A stretch of 64,000 bases of DNA from Leptolyngbya sp. FACHB-261 (GCF_014696065.1 NZ_JACJPL010000031.1:868001-932000), one strand, 5' to 3'; positions 27,004 through 36,730 are shown, numbered from the stretch's first letter. The notes: generated from the sequence alone by a model not told the origin. Translations and numbers: made by a program.

Positions 27004-27825
27004 ATGTCGCTTGCTTCTACGCCTGCTACGCCAACACAGTTCAAGCGAATCCTTGAAGACAGCCTAACGATCTGGTGGGGCGATTGGCTGGATTTGCGAG
27101 TGCGGATTTTACAAATCATCGCCTCTGGCTTGGTGTCCCCTCTGATTTATATTCTGGCTTTTGGTCTAGGGCTTGGTTCTGCCATGGATCGCATCACCGA
27201 TCCGGTCCTTGGCGACAACTACCTTGAGTTCATCTTGCCCGGTATGGTCGCCCTCTCCTCAATGACGATCAGCTTTGGCGGCACTACGTTCTCGATTTGT
27301 GGTGAGCGCCTTTATAGCCGTACCTTCGAAGAAATTTTGCTACTGCCCGTTCATCCTTTAGCCTTACATCTGGGCAAAATGCTAGCAGGGGTCACAAGAG
27401 GTTTAATGACCTCCGCTTCGGTGATGGCAGTTGGCATTTTAGCAACCGGCAAGTTCGTGAGTTTTGTCAATCCAATGTTCTTGCTGTTGCTGCTGCTCAA
27501 CTGTATGGTGTTTTCTGCTCTGGGGGTTTTGGTTGGTTTGAAGGTGGAATCTTTAGAGAGCGTAGGGCTTTACAACAATTTTTTGATTGTGCCAATGTCC
27601 TTTCTAGGAGCTACCTTTTTCGACCCCTCCCAGTTACCAGGCTTCCTCAAAGCAATTGTGTATCTGTTACCACTAACCTATGCCAGCGTGGGTTTGCGAG
27701 CAGCTGCTTACCTTCCCCTTCGAGAACTGGCTGATTTTCCCTGGTATACCTTATTGGTCCTGGCACTGCTGGCTGTGGTGTTATCGTTAGCCGGAGCTTA
27801 TCGTTTCGCACACCAACAAGATTAA
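27004..27825 (+). CDS. ABC-2 type transporter permease
   Basis: The 273-residue protein has six hydrophobic segments (starting about 33, 75, 123, 156, 190 and 248). It shows the ABC-2/DrrB-NodJ pattern, including LPGMVALSSMTISFGG and TFEEILLLPVHPLALHLGKM (the coupling-helix region). Such permeases export lipids, polysaccharides or drugs with a separate ATPase. No ATPase gene is adjacent, so the partner must be elsewhere. An upstream TTG start at 26959 is possible, but ATG 27004 gives the usual N-terminal tail before TM1. A hairpin overlaps the stop codon. Confidence 0.85.
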   Translation: MSLASTPATPTQFKRILEDSLTIWWGDWLDLRVRILQIIASGLVSPLIYILAFGLGLGSAMDRITDPVLGDNYLEFILPGMVALSSMTISFGGTTFSICGERLYSRTFEEILLLPVHPLALHLGKMLAGVTRGLMTSASVMAVGILATGKFVSFVNPMFLLLLLLNCMVFSALGVLVGLKVESLESVGLYNNFLIVPMSFLGATFFDPSQLPGFLKAIVYLLPLTYASVGLRAAAYLPLRELADFPWYTLLVLALLAVVLSLAGAYRFAHQQD

Positions 27826-27848
27826 GAGCCTCTACATGAGAGGCTCTT
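27824..27848 (+). terminator. Hairpin overlapping the stop of the permease gene
   Basis: AAGAGCCTCT (27824-27833) pairs exactly with AGAGGCTCTT (27839-27848). It sits between convergent genes and overlaps the TAA stop. Confidence 0.6.
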
Positions 27849-27890
27849 AGAAGTAAGTCAACCGGTCGCTTCTTAGTCTGGAGCTGGGTT

Positions 27891-28235
27891 TTAGAGGCCG
27901 GGCAGGTTTAGGCCACCTGTCAGCTCTTCCATGCGCTCACGCATAGTGGCCGTTGACTTGTTGTAGGCGTCTTTCATAGCCGTTGCTACTAAATCGGAGA
28001 GCACCTCGGCACCTTCGTTGAGGGCTTCGGGGGCAATGACAACACCTAGAGGCTCTTGGTTGCCACTCACTGTGACCTTCACCAAGCCGCCCCCGCCTTC
28101 ACCCACAATCTCCATGGCCTCCAACTCTTCCTGAAGGCGTTTGGCCCCTTCTTGGACTTGCTGGGCTTTCTTAAACGCCTCCGTCAGCTCTTTCATTTTG
28201 CCGAGGCCGAACCCAAATCCCTTTCCTTCTGCCAT
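27891..28235 (-). CDS. Nucleoid-associated protein of the YbaB/EbfC family
   Basis: The protein is 114 residues from the ATG at 28235; a GTG five codons upstream is less likely. The family signature is clear: [20 protein letters not shown] (about 14-33), a [15 protein letters not shown] beta strand region (about 48-62) and [13 protein letters not shown] (about 80-92). YbaB/EbfC proteins form tweezer-like dimers that bind DNA. In cyanobacteria the homologue is a small nucleoid-associated protein. It is separated from murB by a 123-nt gap. Confidence 0.92.
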   Translation of the reverse strand: MAEGKGFGFGLGKMKELTEAFKKAQQVQEGAKRLQEELEAMEIVGEGGGGLVKVTVSGNQEPLGVVIAPEALNEGAEVLSDLVATAMKDAYNKSTATMRERMEELTGGLNLPGL

Positions 28236-28358
28236 AACTAGGCTTACCAACTATGCTTGAGAACATCCCAGTGAAGGGCAGCCTTTATTATGGCACTCCC
28301 AACCCCTTTGCATCGGCAAGCAAGCTTTATCCTTGCCATAGGTTAGGTTAGATTCAGC

Positions 28359-29303
28359 TTAGATAGCAGGAAACTCGCCCAAAATCTGGACCTCTGGGCG
28401 TAAGCGAATTGACCAGTGCTGCTCAACCTGGTCCTGAACATGACAGATCAACCGCCAAATATCGCTGGCAGTTGCTCCGCCGCAATTGAGAATAAAGTTA
28501 GCGTGTAACTGAGAAACTTGGGCTTGGCCGATCTGATAACCCTTCAGCCCAGTGTGTTCGATTAGCCAGCCAGCTGTTTGAGGGCCTGGATTTTTAAAAA
28601 CGCTACCACAACTGGGCAGGTTGTAAGGTTGTGTCGATTTGCGAGCCCGTAAGTGCTCTGCTGTGATGGTCCGAACCCGTTGAGGATCGCCACCAGGCGC
28701 TAGCTGAATTTGAGCTTGGGTTACAACCCATTCTCCAGTCTGTAAACCAGAAGTTCGGTAGCTAAAGGCCAGGGCTTCAGGCTCGCTTAATTGAGGTTTG
28801 CCGCCAAAACGTGACAGCAGCTCAACTTGACGGAGCAACTGAGATGTCCAAGCACCGTGAGCACCAGCGTTCATGACTACCGCACCGCCGATGGTACCGG
28901 GAATGCCAACTGCCCACTCAAGTCCCTCCCAACCCCGAGCTGCTGCCAGCCATGCCAGGCGGGCAATCGATTCCCCCGCAGCAGCTCTCACCTGTCCGGT
29001 TTCATCATCAAAGTGCAAACCCCGCAAATAGCGAGTGTGAATGACTAGACCCGGTAAGCCTGCATCACTAATCAGCAAGTTGGAGCCTGCACCCAACCAG
29101 GTTAACGGCAACCCGCCATCCTGAGCCCATTGAAGACAGCTTCGCAGGGCCTCCAAGGTGCGTGGTGCAGCGTACCAGGCAGCAGGACCGCCAACACGGA
29201 AGGAGGTCAGGGGCGCTAGAGAAACACTGCGTTGGACCAGAGATGGAGGCGATGGCAGCTCTGGTTGGCTGAGGCTTTCGAGCCCAGGGTAAAAGATCGT
29301 CAT
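28359..29303 (-). CDS. murB: UDP-N-acetylenolpyruvoylglucosamine reductase
   Basis: The 314-residue protein has the FAD-binding parts TSFRVGGPAAWY (about 33-44) and LGAGSNLLISDAG (about 75-87), GIPGTIGGAVVMNAGAHG (about 131-148) and the catalytic SCGSVFKNP (about 231-239). MurB reduces the enolpyruvyl group to give UDP-MurNAc in peptidoglycan synthesis. Its ATG overlaps the TGA stop of murC by 4 nt (ATGA), so the two are translationally coupled, as in many cyanobacteria. Confidence 0.96.
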   Translation of the reverse strand: MTIFYPGLESLSQPELPSPPSLVQRSVSLAPLTSFRVGGPAAWYAAPRTLEALRSCLQWAQDGGLPLTWLGAGSNLLISDAGLPGLVIHTRYLRGLHFDDETGQVRAAAGESIARLAWLAAARGWEGLEWAVGIPGTIGGAVVMNAGAHGAWTSQLLRQVELLSRFGGKPQLSEPEALAFSYRTSGLQTGEWVVTQAQIQLAPGGDPQRVRTITAEHLRARKSTQPYNLPSCGSVFKNPGPQTAGWLIEHTGLKGYQIGQAQVSQLHANFILNCGGATASDIWRLICHVQDQVEQHWSIRLRPEVQILGEFPAI

Positions 29304-30727
29304 GACAGCACCACTTCCTGGGGCTCAGCAGCCAAGAGCTGAGGAATGATTTGGTTCAGGTTGCCCGCACCCAAGAAGAGCGCCAAATCTCCCGGTGCTA
29401 GAAAGCGTTCCAGAAACTGGCGCACATCCTCAAGACTGCTTTGGTAGTGAACTGCTGGATGCTGTGCAGCAATACTTTGGGCAAACTGTTCACTGCTCAA
29501 AGTGCCAGGATTAACTTCTCCAGCGCTATAGATGGCACTGACGATGACAACATCTGCATCTGAGAACGCTCGACTAAAATCTTCCAGCAGGGTTAGGGCA
29601 CGACTAAAGCGATGGGGCTGAAAAACTGCGATCACCCGATTAGGCTTCTGTAAACGAGCTGCAGCCAGCGTTGCTCTAATCTCACTAGGATGATGCGCAT
29701 AATCATCAATGAGAACGGCGCCCTTAAACTGTCCACGCACCTCAAAGCGACGGCGGGCGCCGTTGAAGCTTGATAGCGCCTGAGCAATATCGTCAAAAGC
29801 CACACCCCAGACACGGCAAACCGCAATGGCAGCCAGAGTGTTACTAAGGTTATGTTCACCGAGCAGGCGGAGGTGAATCTTGCCCAAAACCGTTTCGCTC
29901 TCCCAGATGCGGGCGTAGGTTCCTTCAGCGCCGTAACTCACCCGATCTGCTCGGTAACGTGCTTGAGGGTGTCCCTTGAGGCTGTAACCAATTAGCTCGT
30001 AGCTGTCGCCAGGCTGGAGATTCTGTTCGACAGTTGGACAATCCAAACAGGCAACTAGCGTTTTGCAATGGTGAGCGAAGGTTAGAAAAGTCTCAATGAC
30101 TTGATTGAGACTCTCATAGTGGTCTGGGTGATCCAGCTCAATATTGGTGATGACCCCAACGCTAGGGATTAGCTTAACCAGAGAGCCATCTGATTCATCG
30201 GCTTCAGCAACTAAGTAGGGGCTCTGACCTAGCCGAGCATTACCGTTCCAAGCGTTGACTTCACCGCCAACGACAATCGTAGGATCAAGCCCAGCCTGCA
30301 ACAGCAGGTAAGCGATCAAGCTACTGGTCGTGGTCTTGCCGTGAGTACCTGCTACCGCAACGCTCTCATACTGCTGGATCAAAGCAGCCAACAAATCAGA
30401 CCGATGAAAAATGGGCAGTGTTAAGTCTTGGGCCGCCCGATACTCGGGATTCTGGGGATCAATGGCACTGGAACTAATAACTTGAGGAAGCTGTGCGCAA
30501 GTGCCTTTTGATACCTGACTAGATAAAGTCAAATTTTCAGCTTGATGTCCCCAGAGTACCCGAACGCCTAAATCCTCTAAACGTTTTGTTATCGCGCTAG
30601 GTCGAATATCTGAACCAGAAACGCATTTTCCCTGTTTTGCTAAAACATAGGCCAGGGCTGACATGCCAATCCCGCCGATGCCTATAAAGTGAAATGATCC
30701 ACCGCTGAAATCAAGCGAGTTCAGCAT
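29300..30727 (-). CDS. murC: UDP-N-acetylmuramate-L-alanine ligase
   Basis: The 475-residue protein begins with the UDP-binding FIGIGGIGMSALA (about 15-27). It has the ATP loop GTHGKTTTSSLIAY (about 123-136), AEADESDGS (about 176-184) and DDYAHHPSEI (about 342-351). MurC adds L-Ala to UDP-MurNAc in the cytoplasm. It forms a two-gene operon with the downstream murB and is divergent from nadD. Confidence 0.96.
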   Translation of the reverse strand: MLNSLDFSGGSFHFIGIGGIGMSALAYVLAKQGKCVSGSDIRPSAITKRLEDLGVRVLWGHQAENLTLSSQVSKGTCAQLPQVISSSAIDPQNPEYRAAQDLTLPIFHRSDLLAALIQQYESVAVAGTHGKTTTSSLIAYLLLQAGLDPTIVVGGEVNAWNGNARLGQSPYLVAEADESDGSLVKLIPSVGVITNIELDHPDHYESLNQVIETFLTFAHHCKTLVACLDCPTVEQNLQPGDSYELIGYSLKGHPQARYRADRVSYGAEGTYARIWESETVLGKIHLRLLGEHNLSNTLAAIAVCRVWGVAFDDIAQALSSFNGARRRFEVRGQFKGAVLIDDYAHHPSEIRATLAAARLQKPNRVIAVFQPHRFSRALTLLEDFSRAFSDADVVIVSAIYSAGEVNPGTLSSEQFAQSIAAQHPAVHYQSSLEDVRQFLERFLAPGDLALFLGAGNLNQIIPQLLAAEPQEVVLS

Positions 30728-31035
30728 CCTAGCTCCTCAAACACCACACCACACCGATTTGACAGCGACATCATATCAAGGATCATCTGTTGCCGGTAGT
30801 ATTGCTGACCTCGCATATGATCCTGCTACACGAGGTTGGAAGTAGTCCCCGGATTGATCTAATCATCCGGCACATTCTCAGAGCTGCTATGTACCGTGAG
30901 GGAGAATCGGTGAGGCAGAAATGCGATCTAACTGCGGCTAAGCAACTTCAAGTTGAGTTTTCACAGAGAGCTCGCTCTGAAATTCCGATTCGATCGAAGC
31001 TAGGCCCTTTACAGAGCTTGGCTGACCACACTGTA
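30728..31035. other. Divergent intergenic region between murC and nadD
   Basis: The region is 308 bases. The nadD reading frame happens to stay open back to 30790, but that upstream part has no family similarity I can see. I read it as promoter space for both genes. Confidence 0.45.
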
Positions 31036-31695
31036 ATGCCTCATCTTATGGATGCAGCATTCCCAATTCAGGGGATTTCATCACAACGGCTAGCAATCTT
31101 CGGTGGCAGTTTTGACCCTGTGCATTGCGGTCACCTAAACATGGCGCAGCAAGCGCAACAGCAAGTGGGTCTAGCGCAAATCCTCTGGCTTCCGGCAGCT
31201 AATCCGCCCCACAAATCTGGCAGAGTAACAACGCCGGTTGCACACCGACTGGCAATGCTAGAACTAGCCTTGGCCTCTAAGCTGAACCAAACCATTTCAA
31301 CCCTAGAAGTGCAACGCCCAGGGCTCTCGTTTGCAGCACAAACTTTCAGGCAGTTGCGCCAGTCTCAACCACAAGCCGACTGGCACTGGTTAATCGGGAG
31401 CGATACCTTTGCTAGCCTACCCCGTTGGTATGACTTAGAAGAGCTGGTAGAGCACTGTCACTGGTTAGTCGTTCCGCGCGCAGGGAGTCGACCTTTGCAG
31501 ACTCTGATTGCTCAGGTGCAGCAACAGTTAACCACCCGAGAGTTACCTCTCAGATGGTCTGTTTTGAACCTAAAGCCTCTAGCTGTTTCCTCAACGCAGA
31601 TCCGAGAGGCTGTTGCCCAAGGGACCTCAATTGCAGGGCTGGTTCCTGCCGCTGTGCAGGCCTATATCGAAGCCCATGGGCTTTACCGGGATTAG
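31036..31695 (+). CDS. nadD: Nicotinate-nucleotide adenylyltransferase
   Basis: From ATG 31036 the protein is 219 residues. It has the nucleotidyltransferase signature FGGSFDPVHCGHL (about 21-33), PHKSGRVTTPVAHRLAML, and the C-terminal ISSTQIR-type motif (VSSTQIREAV, about 188-197). NadD adenylates nicotinate mononucleotide in NAD synthesis. The frame is open for 82 more codons upstream, but the catalytic motif normally lies within the first 30 residues, so a start at 31036 or 31048 is preferred. Confidence 0.92.
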   Translation: MPHLMDAAFPIQGISSQRLAIFGGSFDPVHCGHLNMAQQAQQQVGLAQILWLPAANPPHKSGRVTTPVAHRLAMLELALASKLNQTISTLEVQRPGLSFAAQTFRQLRQSQPQADWHWLIGSDTFASLPRWYDLEELVEHCHWLVVPRAGSRPLQTLIAQVQQQLTTRELPLRWSVLNLKPLAVSSTQIREAVAQGTSIAGLVPAAVQAYIEAHGLYRD

Positions 31696-31746
31696 GTGTT
31701 AGACATTGCAGCCAACGAGCTGAAGCTGGCTAGGAGAGTCGTCCGG

Positions 31747-31788
31747 GATAACCAGTTTAAGATAACCAGTTCAAGACAACCTGTTCGA
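31747..31788. repeat. Three tandem copies of a 14-bp unit
   Basis: GATAACCAGTTTAA, GATAACCAGTTCAA and GACAACCTGTTCGA lie head to tail in the short gap after nadD. The first two differ at one base and the third has diverged. Confidence 0.65.
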
Positions 31789-31807
31789 AAAGCTGGCTTA
31801 AGAGAGC

Positions 31808-32308
31808 CTAATTTAAAAAAGCCTGGCCAGAGGCTTGAACGGTCAGCGAAGTTCGGTCGACATCAAAGCTAGGTCCACGGCTGAATACTAACCGTAATTC
31901 GCCAGGGGCTGGTGAGTCAGCTGCGACGGCGAGGGGACCACGATCAGGGCGGTAGAAGCTCATGTTGGTGGGAACAGACAAGTCGCGCAGTGTATAGGTT
32001 GACTCTGCGCTGAGACTGCGCTCGCTGGTGTCCCCAATGACTTGATAGGTCACCTCTGTACCAGTTTGGTTCACTAAGACAATACTGATCTGACCATTCC
32101 GTGGGCTGACAACCGCCGAGGGTGCCTGTAGCCTCTCAACAGGAGGCGCAGTGGAGGAAGGGGCTGAGGGTTGAGTCGTTGGGCGGGTGTAAGGAGGCTC
32201 ATTAAAGACACTAGGTCTGGATTGAGCCTGGACAGGCAGGACAGCAGCGAGACCAGCCAACCCTACAACCAAAGTACCGGTCCAGCGAACAAGGTTAACG
32301 GGAAGCAT
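31808..32308 (-). CDS. Secreted hypothetical protein
   Basis: From ATG 32308 the protein is 166 residues with a classic signal peptide (LVRWTGTLVVGLAGLAAVLPVQAQ, cleavage probably after AQA). Next is a Pro/Ser/Thr-rich linker (TTQPSAPSSTAPP). The remainder is a beta-rich domain (ISIVLVNQTGTEVTYQVIGD; ELRLVFSRGPSFDVD). The frame is open for 33 codons upstream, but the signal peptide fixes the start. It is probably periplasmic or outer-membrane associated; function unknown. Confidence 0.72.
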   Translation of the reverse strand: MLPVNLVRWTGTLVVGLAGLAAVLPVQAQSRPSVFNEPPYTRPTTQPSAPSSTAPPVERLQAPSAVVSPRNGQISIVLVNQTGTEVTYQVIGDTSERSLSAESTYTLRDLSVPTNMSFYRPDRGPLAVAADSPAPGELRLVFSRGPSFDVDRTSLTVQASGQAFLN

Positions 32309-32463
32309 GAGATCAGGTTCAACTTCAGTTTGTTTCAACCCGATTCTAGTTGCAGCCACAACCTCCGTCGTCTGGCTAGAGGCTCGTTCTATCTCCGTCT
32401 CACGCAATCTTACTGGAGATTGCTGGCTTAACCTTGCTGCGCACTCTGCTTGAGGCAGAACCT

Positions 32464-33012
32464 CTAACTAGGGCTGGACTGGTGCTCGAAATTGGGTGCG
32501 TAGGATTGCAGCAGAGAGCTGACTTGGCTGAGGGTTTCTTTGTTAGAGCTTTTGCCCAGAGCCTGACGCTCAGGGAAGAATTCAGGACGATTCAGATTAT
32601 GGGTAATTGCCTCCTGCACCTGTGTGGAGATTAGCTCTTGTAACTCTGTGCGAGCCCGTTGGCGCTGGTAGTTTGCCCCTTCTTCAGTCGTGGCATAAAG
32701 CGGTGGCAGTCGGTTGAGAGCATAGGCAGCAATATCACCCAAATCCAAAGTTCTGTCGCTGTTAGCCTCAATCTCTGCAACTCGGGTAATTGATTCAGTG
32801 AGCACTAACTCTTCCATCACGTTGATGAATTGTTTGCGAGGAACGGCAACCACTTCGCCAGTTAGCAGCGCCCCCATGAGACGGTCAAGGGCCATGTACT
32901 CTTCAATGCTCAGCTCAGAGACACTGTCACAAATACGGCCAACCTCAGCTTCCATAGCTGGGGTGAGATAACCGTCTTGAAGAGCCTGTTCAATAATCGA
33001 TTCAATACTCAT
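32464..33012 (-). CDS. comFB: ComFB-family protein
   Basis: The 182-residue protein contains the ComFB domain in its middle: FINVMEELVLTESI (about 62-75) and LGDIAAYALNRLPPLYATTEEG (about 92-113). The first 60 residues are acidic and helical. ComFB is named after a Bacillus competence locus. Cyanobacterial homologues have more recently been reported as cyclic-nucleotide second-messenger binding proteins affecting competence and cell size; I state this from memory. The gene stands alone between the secreted hypothetical and the GH57 gene. Confidence 0.82.
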   Translation of the reverse strand: MSIESIIEQALQDGYLTPAMEAEVGRICDSVSELSIEEYMALDRLMGALLTGEVVAVPRKQFINVMEELVLTESITRVAEIEANSDRTLDLGDIAAYALNRLPPLYATTEEGANYQRQRARTELQELISTQVQEAITHNLNRPEFFPERQALGKSSNKETLSQVSSLLQSYAPNFEHQSSPS

Positions 33013-33051
33013 GATGGGCGTCCGTTTCAGGGTAAGTATGCCAATAGCACC

Positions 33052-35283
33052 CTAGGGGGCTTCGATGGGGAGCAGAGCCTTGTCGAGGAGAGCCGCTTGA
33101 AAACAACCGTCCTGAGCAAGCATCGCCACCAACCGTAGAGGACAACTGGGCTCAATGCCCAGATCACTCCAGGGAATAGCGACTTCTAAACATTGGTTGA
33201 GTCCCAACTGGACGTTATTGGTGCGTTGCTCCCAGTGATAATATTCCCGCGCCTGCATGAAGCGTACCGTTTGCGTTTTTAAGTCGATCAGCAGATGGTG
33301 GTGAAAGAAATAGTTGAGCGGGGCTTGATCGGGCAGGTTTGCTAGAGGGGCGGGGCTGTTGTGGTGAATGCGACCAGGGTAGAACCAGAACAAATGCAGT
33401 TGTGAAGGCGTATCAACCCCAGGTGTGAGACCGCTACGAAAGTCTAGGCGTAAGTAGAAGTTGAAGTGGTCAACGCCATACCACAGCCTCTGGATGGCGC
33501 TTGCCTGATGCATGGCGCCGCGAGCACCCCCTAAATCAATGCGCCCTGCCCGGTCCCAGTCTTGTTCATCGCCCAAGCCATCAATATAAGGATGAATAAA
33601 GCCACGGGGTAGGTGATCGCCAGGTCCATCATGAATTTCCAGATCACCTAGAAGTGAGGACGGAACGGGTTCATTCAAAGCACGATATAAGGCGATGAGA
33701 TGCTCCCGAAATAACTGGTCGAACATAGCATCTTGGTTCGAAGAGTGGCCTTCGCCAAACCACCAGAACCAATCTGACCCCTCAGCCGCTAGCAGTGCCT
33801 CCCAAACCTCTGGATTGTTCTCTAGGGTTGCTTCAGGATGATTGGCTAAGACTCGGCGCGCTTCAGTCAACAATTCCCAGGCTAGATTCTTGACCGGAGC
33901 GCCAATCCAGGTCGTGAAGTTGGCATCGATCCAGGAGCCGCTATGAAGCTGTTGGGCAGCCAGGATAGCCGTGGGAGGGAATTCCTCTAAGAACTCAGAG
34001 ACAGTAACTAACTTCAACTCAGAATGCTCGCTCAAGCGGCTATATAGAGCTTCTAGGAAGGGCAGCCCATCGCGCTCGTAGTATTCCCAGCAGTTTTCGC
34101 CATCCAAAGCGATGGTCACGAGCCAGGGCTGCGCAAGTGCTGTACCACCACCCGGTTGACGGGTCTTGAGGGAATTGGCGATTGATTCTAGATGCCCGAT
34201 AAAGTCTTGGGCCGCAACAGTGGGCTGCATGGGACCGTAGCTGAAGCCGATCAAATCGGAGAGACGGTGATCGCGGAAGACCATGGCTAGATCGCCCGCA
34301 GCAGTCTCAACACGATAGGGGCGATAGAGTAGTTCAGGGTCCAGCACATTGCCGTGGTCATCTCGCCGGAATAAGTGCTGCAAGCTCCAGCTCAATACCC
34401 CTTCGTCAGAGCAAAGCCAGTTAAATCCAGCTTTGGCAACATAGGGCAGAATTGCTGGTGAGACGGACTGTTCTGAGGGCCAGAGGCCGCGTGGCTGTCG
34501 ACCAAAGTGTTGTTGATAAACCTCAACCCCTTTAGTGAGATGCAAAGGGATATCCTGCTCCCAAGTAAAACGATTGCGAGGGAGAGGCAGGTTGGGAAGA
34601 GCGACTCGGGCAGCTTCGGTGTCAGCGAGCAGCGGCAAGATAGGGTGGGTGTAAGGAGTTGTCGTCAGCTCCAATTGTCCCGACTCCTGCATCTTGCGGT
34701 GTTGAGGAATAATCCGGCTCAGAATCTCCCGTTGCTTACTGTAGATGCGTTGGCGATCGCTGTTACTGAAATTGCGGTCTTGTCGCAGCCACTGCTCTAC
34801 CTCAGGATCGTCCCAGAAAATAGGATCTATCCAGGCTAAGTTGTGCCAGGCTAACAGGTCACCATATTCAGTTTTGGTCCAGTTCTCCAGACACCATTGA
34901 TGACCATGACTTTGTCGCTGATTGTAGAGTTCAGCGTAGCGAGGATGGGGGTCAATGAGCGTGTGGTGGTTGGCGTCAAAAAAGTGTTCAACGATAAATT
35001 GCTGTTTTTGTGGATCTAGGCTCTCGATGGGTGAAAGCAGCAGTTCGAGGTAAGGGTCAAAGGCAGTTCCCTGAACGTAGTCCTCCAACTGACGCAGCAA
35101 TGAGGGAACTAGATTAACGGTCTGGTGCAGAGCTGGGTAGCGCTCCAGAATTAGAATCAGATCCAAGTAGTCTTTGGTGCCGTGTAGACGCACCCAAGGT
35201 AGACGATACTTGCCAGCAACTGGGCTCTTGTAGAGTGGCTGATGCTGGTGCCAGATGAAGGCAACGTAGAGCGGGTGAGGCAT
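33052..35283 (-). CDS. Glycoside hydrolase family 57 protein
   Basis: The 743-residue protein begins with the GH57 start motif FIWHQHQPLY (about 9-18), followed by WVRLHGTKDYLD (about 30-41) and GLWPSEQSVSP (about 250-260). The nucleophile region is TIALDGENCWEYY (about 390-402). GH57 enzymes act on alpha-glucans as amylases, branching enzymes or 4-alpha-glucanotransferases. The N-terminal catalytic barrel is followed by a C-terminal domain with many aromatic residues. In cyanobacteria it probably acts on glycogen. I chose ATG 35283 over a TTG five codons earlier. Confidence 0.88.
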   Translation of the reverse strand: MPHPLYVAFIWHQHQPLYKSPVAGKYRLPWVRLHGTKDYLDLILILERYPALHQTVNLVPSLLRQLEDYVQGTAFDPYLELLLSPIESLDPQKQQFIVEHFFDANHHTLIDPHPRYAELYNQRQSHGHQWCLENWTKTEYGDLLAWHNLAWIDPIFWDDPEVEQWLRQDRNFSNSDRQRIYSKQREILSRIIPQHRKMQESGQLELTTTPYTHPILPLLADTEAARVALPNLPLPRNRFTWEQDIPLHLTKGVEVYQQHFGRQPRGLWPSEQSVSPAILPYVAKAGFNWLCSDEGVLSWSLQHLFRRDDHGNVLDPELLYRPYRVETAAGDLAMVFRDHRLSDLIGFSYGPMQPTVAAQDFIGHLESIANSLKTRQPGGGTALAQPWLVTIALDGENCWEYYERDGLPFLEALYSRLSEHSELKLVTVSEFLEEFPPTAILAAQQLHSGSWIDANFTTWIGAPVKNLAWELLTEARRVLANHPEATLENNPEVWEALLAAEGSDWFWWFGEGHSSNQDAMFDQLFREHLIALYRALNEPVPSSLLGDLEIHDGPGDHLPRGFIHPYIDGLGDEQDWDRAGRIDLGGARGAMHQASAIQRLWYGVDHFNFYLRLDFRSGLTPGVDTPSQLHLFWFYPGRIHHNSPAPLANLPDQAPLNYFFHHHLLIDLKTQTVRFMQAREYYHWEQRTNNVQLGLNQCLEVAIPWSDLGIEPSCPLRLVAMLAQDGCFQAALLDKALLPIEAP

Positions 35284-35780
35284 GGGTTGGAACGACAACC
35301 GGGATACCCCGAAATTTTAATCCCTGTCCTCAGTTTTAGAGGCTTGCTTAGGAATTAATGAGCACTGAAGCTGGATCACGGGCTGAGTTCACCATCAGAA
35401 AGGAGATTTACCTTCGCTTTCGTTCAATAACTTCAACTAAGGATTAGCCATCTAGCCATCTTGAAATATGTCAGGAAAAGTTTTCACCCAAATTACTTTT
35501 AATTACTATTTCTGACTGGGAAATTCAGCAATATCCCAAGTTTTTATAAACCTCAAATTGCTCTGAGAAAGGCTGCAAAAGGCAAGTGTTGAACCATTAG
35601 CAACTTCTGATGGCAGTTCACCTCGCAGTTCACCAGGTAGCTAATTGGCTAGCTCAAAACCTTTCTACACCGCCACGACAGCCCCTCGTAGCAGCAGAAA
35701 TCAACCGCTTTGTGGCAAACTCATGAGGAACGAAATCTCAGCCCTTCTGTCAGTGGTAAGCAGTTGCCCCGATTCGGCCC
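35284..35780. other. Divergent intergenic region
   Basis: These 497 bases lie between the GH57 gene and the glycosyltransferase gene. They look AT-rich in the middle (35460-35560). I see no gene or strong repeat. Confidence 0.45.
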
Positions 35781-36713
35781 ATGTTTTTCAGCGTTGTTAT
35801 CCCGACCTATAACCGTCTGCCCATCTTGACGAAGTGCCTGCATGCCCTAGAACAGCAACAGCCTGCAGGTCAGGGATATGAAGTCGTGGTGGTAGATGAT
35901 GGTTCTACGGATGGCACGGTCGAGTTCTTGCAGCGCAATGCCGAGCGTTTCACCAAGGTACGCCTGTTTCAGCAAGACCATGCAGGTCCCTCTGCTGCCC
36001 GCAACCTGGGCGTAGAGAAGGCTATTGGCGATGTCATTATCTTCATCGATAGTGACCTGGTAGTAACCCCCGTCTTCCTCAGCGCTCATGAACGGAGCTT
36101 ACACCAGGCTTGGGGCAGTCAAGGCAATGATCGCGCCTTTACCTACGGACGGGTGATTAACACTGCCAATTTTGACGATCCCACAGCCGAGCCTTACAAA
36201 ATTACTGACTTCTCGGCAGCTTACTTCGCCACTGGTAATGTTGCCATTGCCCGCCATTGGTTGTTGAAAGCGGGACTGTTCGATACCCGCTTTCAACTCT
36301 ATGGTTGGGAGGATTTAGAACTGGGAGTGCGCTTGAAACAGCGGGGGCTCAAATTGATTAAGTGCCCGGATGCTGTCGGCTACCACTGGCATCCCCCGTT
36401 CAATCTTAAGCAGATTCCTCACCTGATCGACCGGGAGATCCAGCGGGGACGCATGGGCGTGTTGTTTTACCAGAAGCACCCAACCTGGGAAGTGCGGCTG
36501 ATGATTCAGATGACCTGGTTGCACCGGCTGCTGTGGGGGCTGCTATCTCTAGGTGGAACTCTTAACGAGCGCACTCTAGCACCCCTGTTGCAGTGGTTGA
36601 TCGACCGAGGCAAACCTCAGCTAGCCCTGGAATTGGCCCGTGTCTTTCTAAATTGGTACAACGTGCAGGGGGTCTACGCTGCCTATCGTGAGCAACATAC
36701 AGGTACTGTCTAA
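35781..36713 (+). CDS. Family 2 glycosyltransferase
   Basis: The 310-residue soluble protein has the GT-A fold marks: VVIPTYNRLPILTKCL (about 5-20), VVVDDGSTDGTVEFL (about 37-51), the DSD metal motif in IFIDSDLVV (about 90-98), and WEDLELGVRLKQRG (about 176-189) with the catalytic acid. It transfers an activated sugar to a polysaccharide or lipid acceptor that cannot be inferred. There is no membrane segment. It is monocistronic. Confidence 0.9.
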   Translation: MFFSVVIPTYNRLPILTKCLHALEQQQPAGQGYEVVVVDDGSTDGTVEFLQRNAERFTKVRLFQQDHAGPSAARNLGVEKAIGDVIIFIDSDLVVTPVFLSAHERSLHQAWGSQGNDRAFTYGRVINTANFDDPTAEPYKITDFSAAYFATGNVAIARHWLLKAGLFDTRFQLYGWEDLELGVRLKQRGLKLIKCPDAVGYHWHPPFNLKQIPHLIDREIQRGRMGVLFYQKHPTWEVRLMIQMTWLHRLLWGLLSLGGTLNERTLAPLLQWLIDRGKPQLALELARVFLNWYNVQGVYAAYREQHTGTV

Positions 36714-36730
36714 CAGCACCGTTTACCCAG

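Noticed and set aside
30790-31035. 82-residue N-terminal extension of NadD
   Set aside because: It would place the catalytic GGSFDPVHCGH motif over 100 residues in, unlike any family member I know.
34753-34760. HIP1 octamer GCGATCGC
   Set aside because: I noticed this one copy and did not see the dense HIP1 pattern typical of some cyanobacteria. A full count was not made, so no claim is offered.
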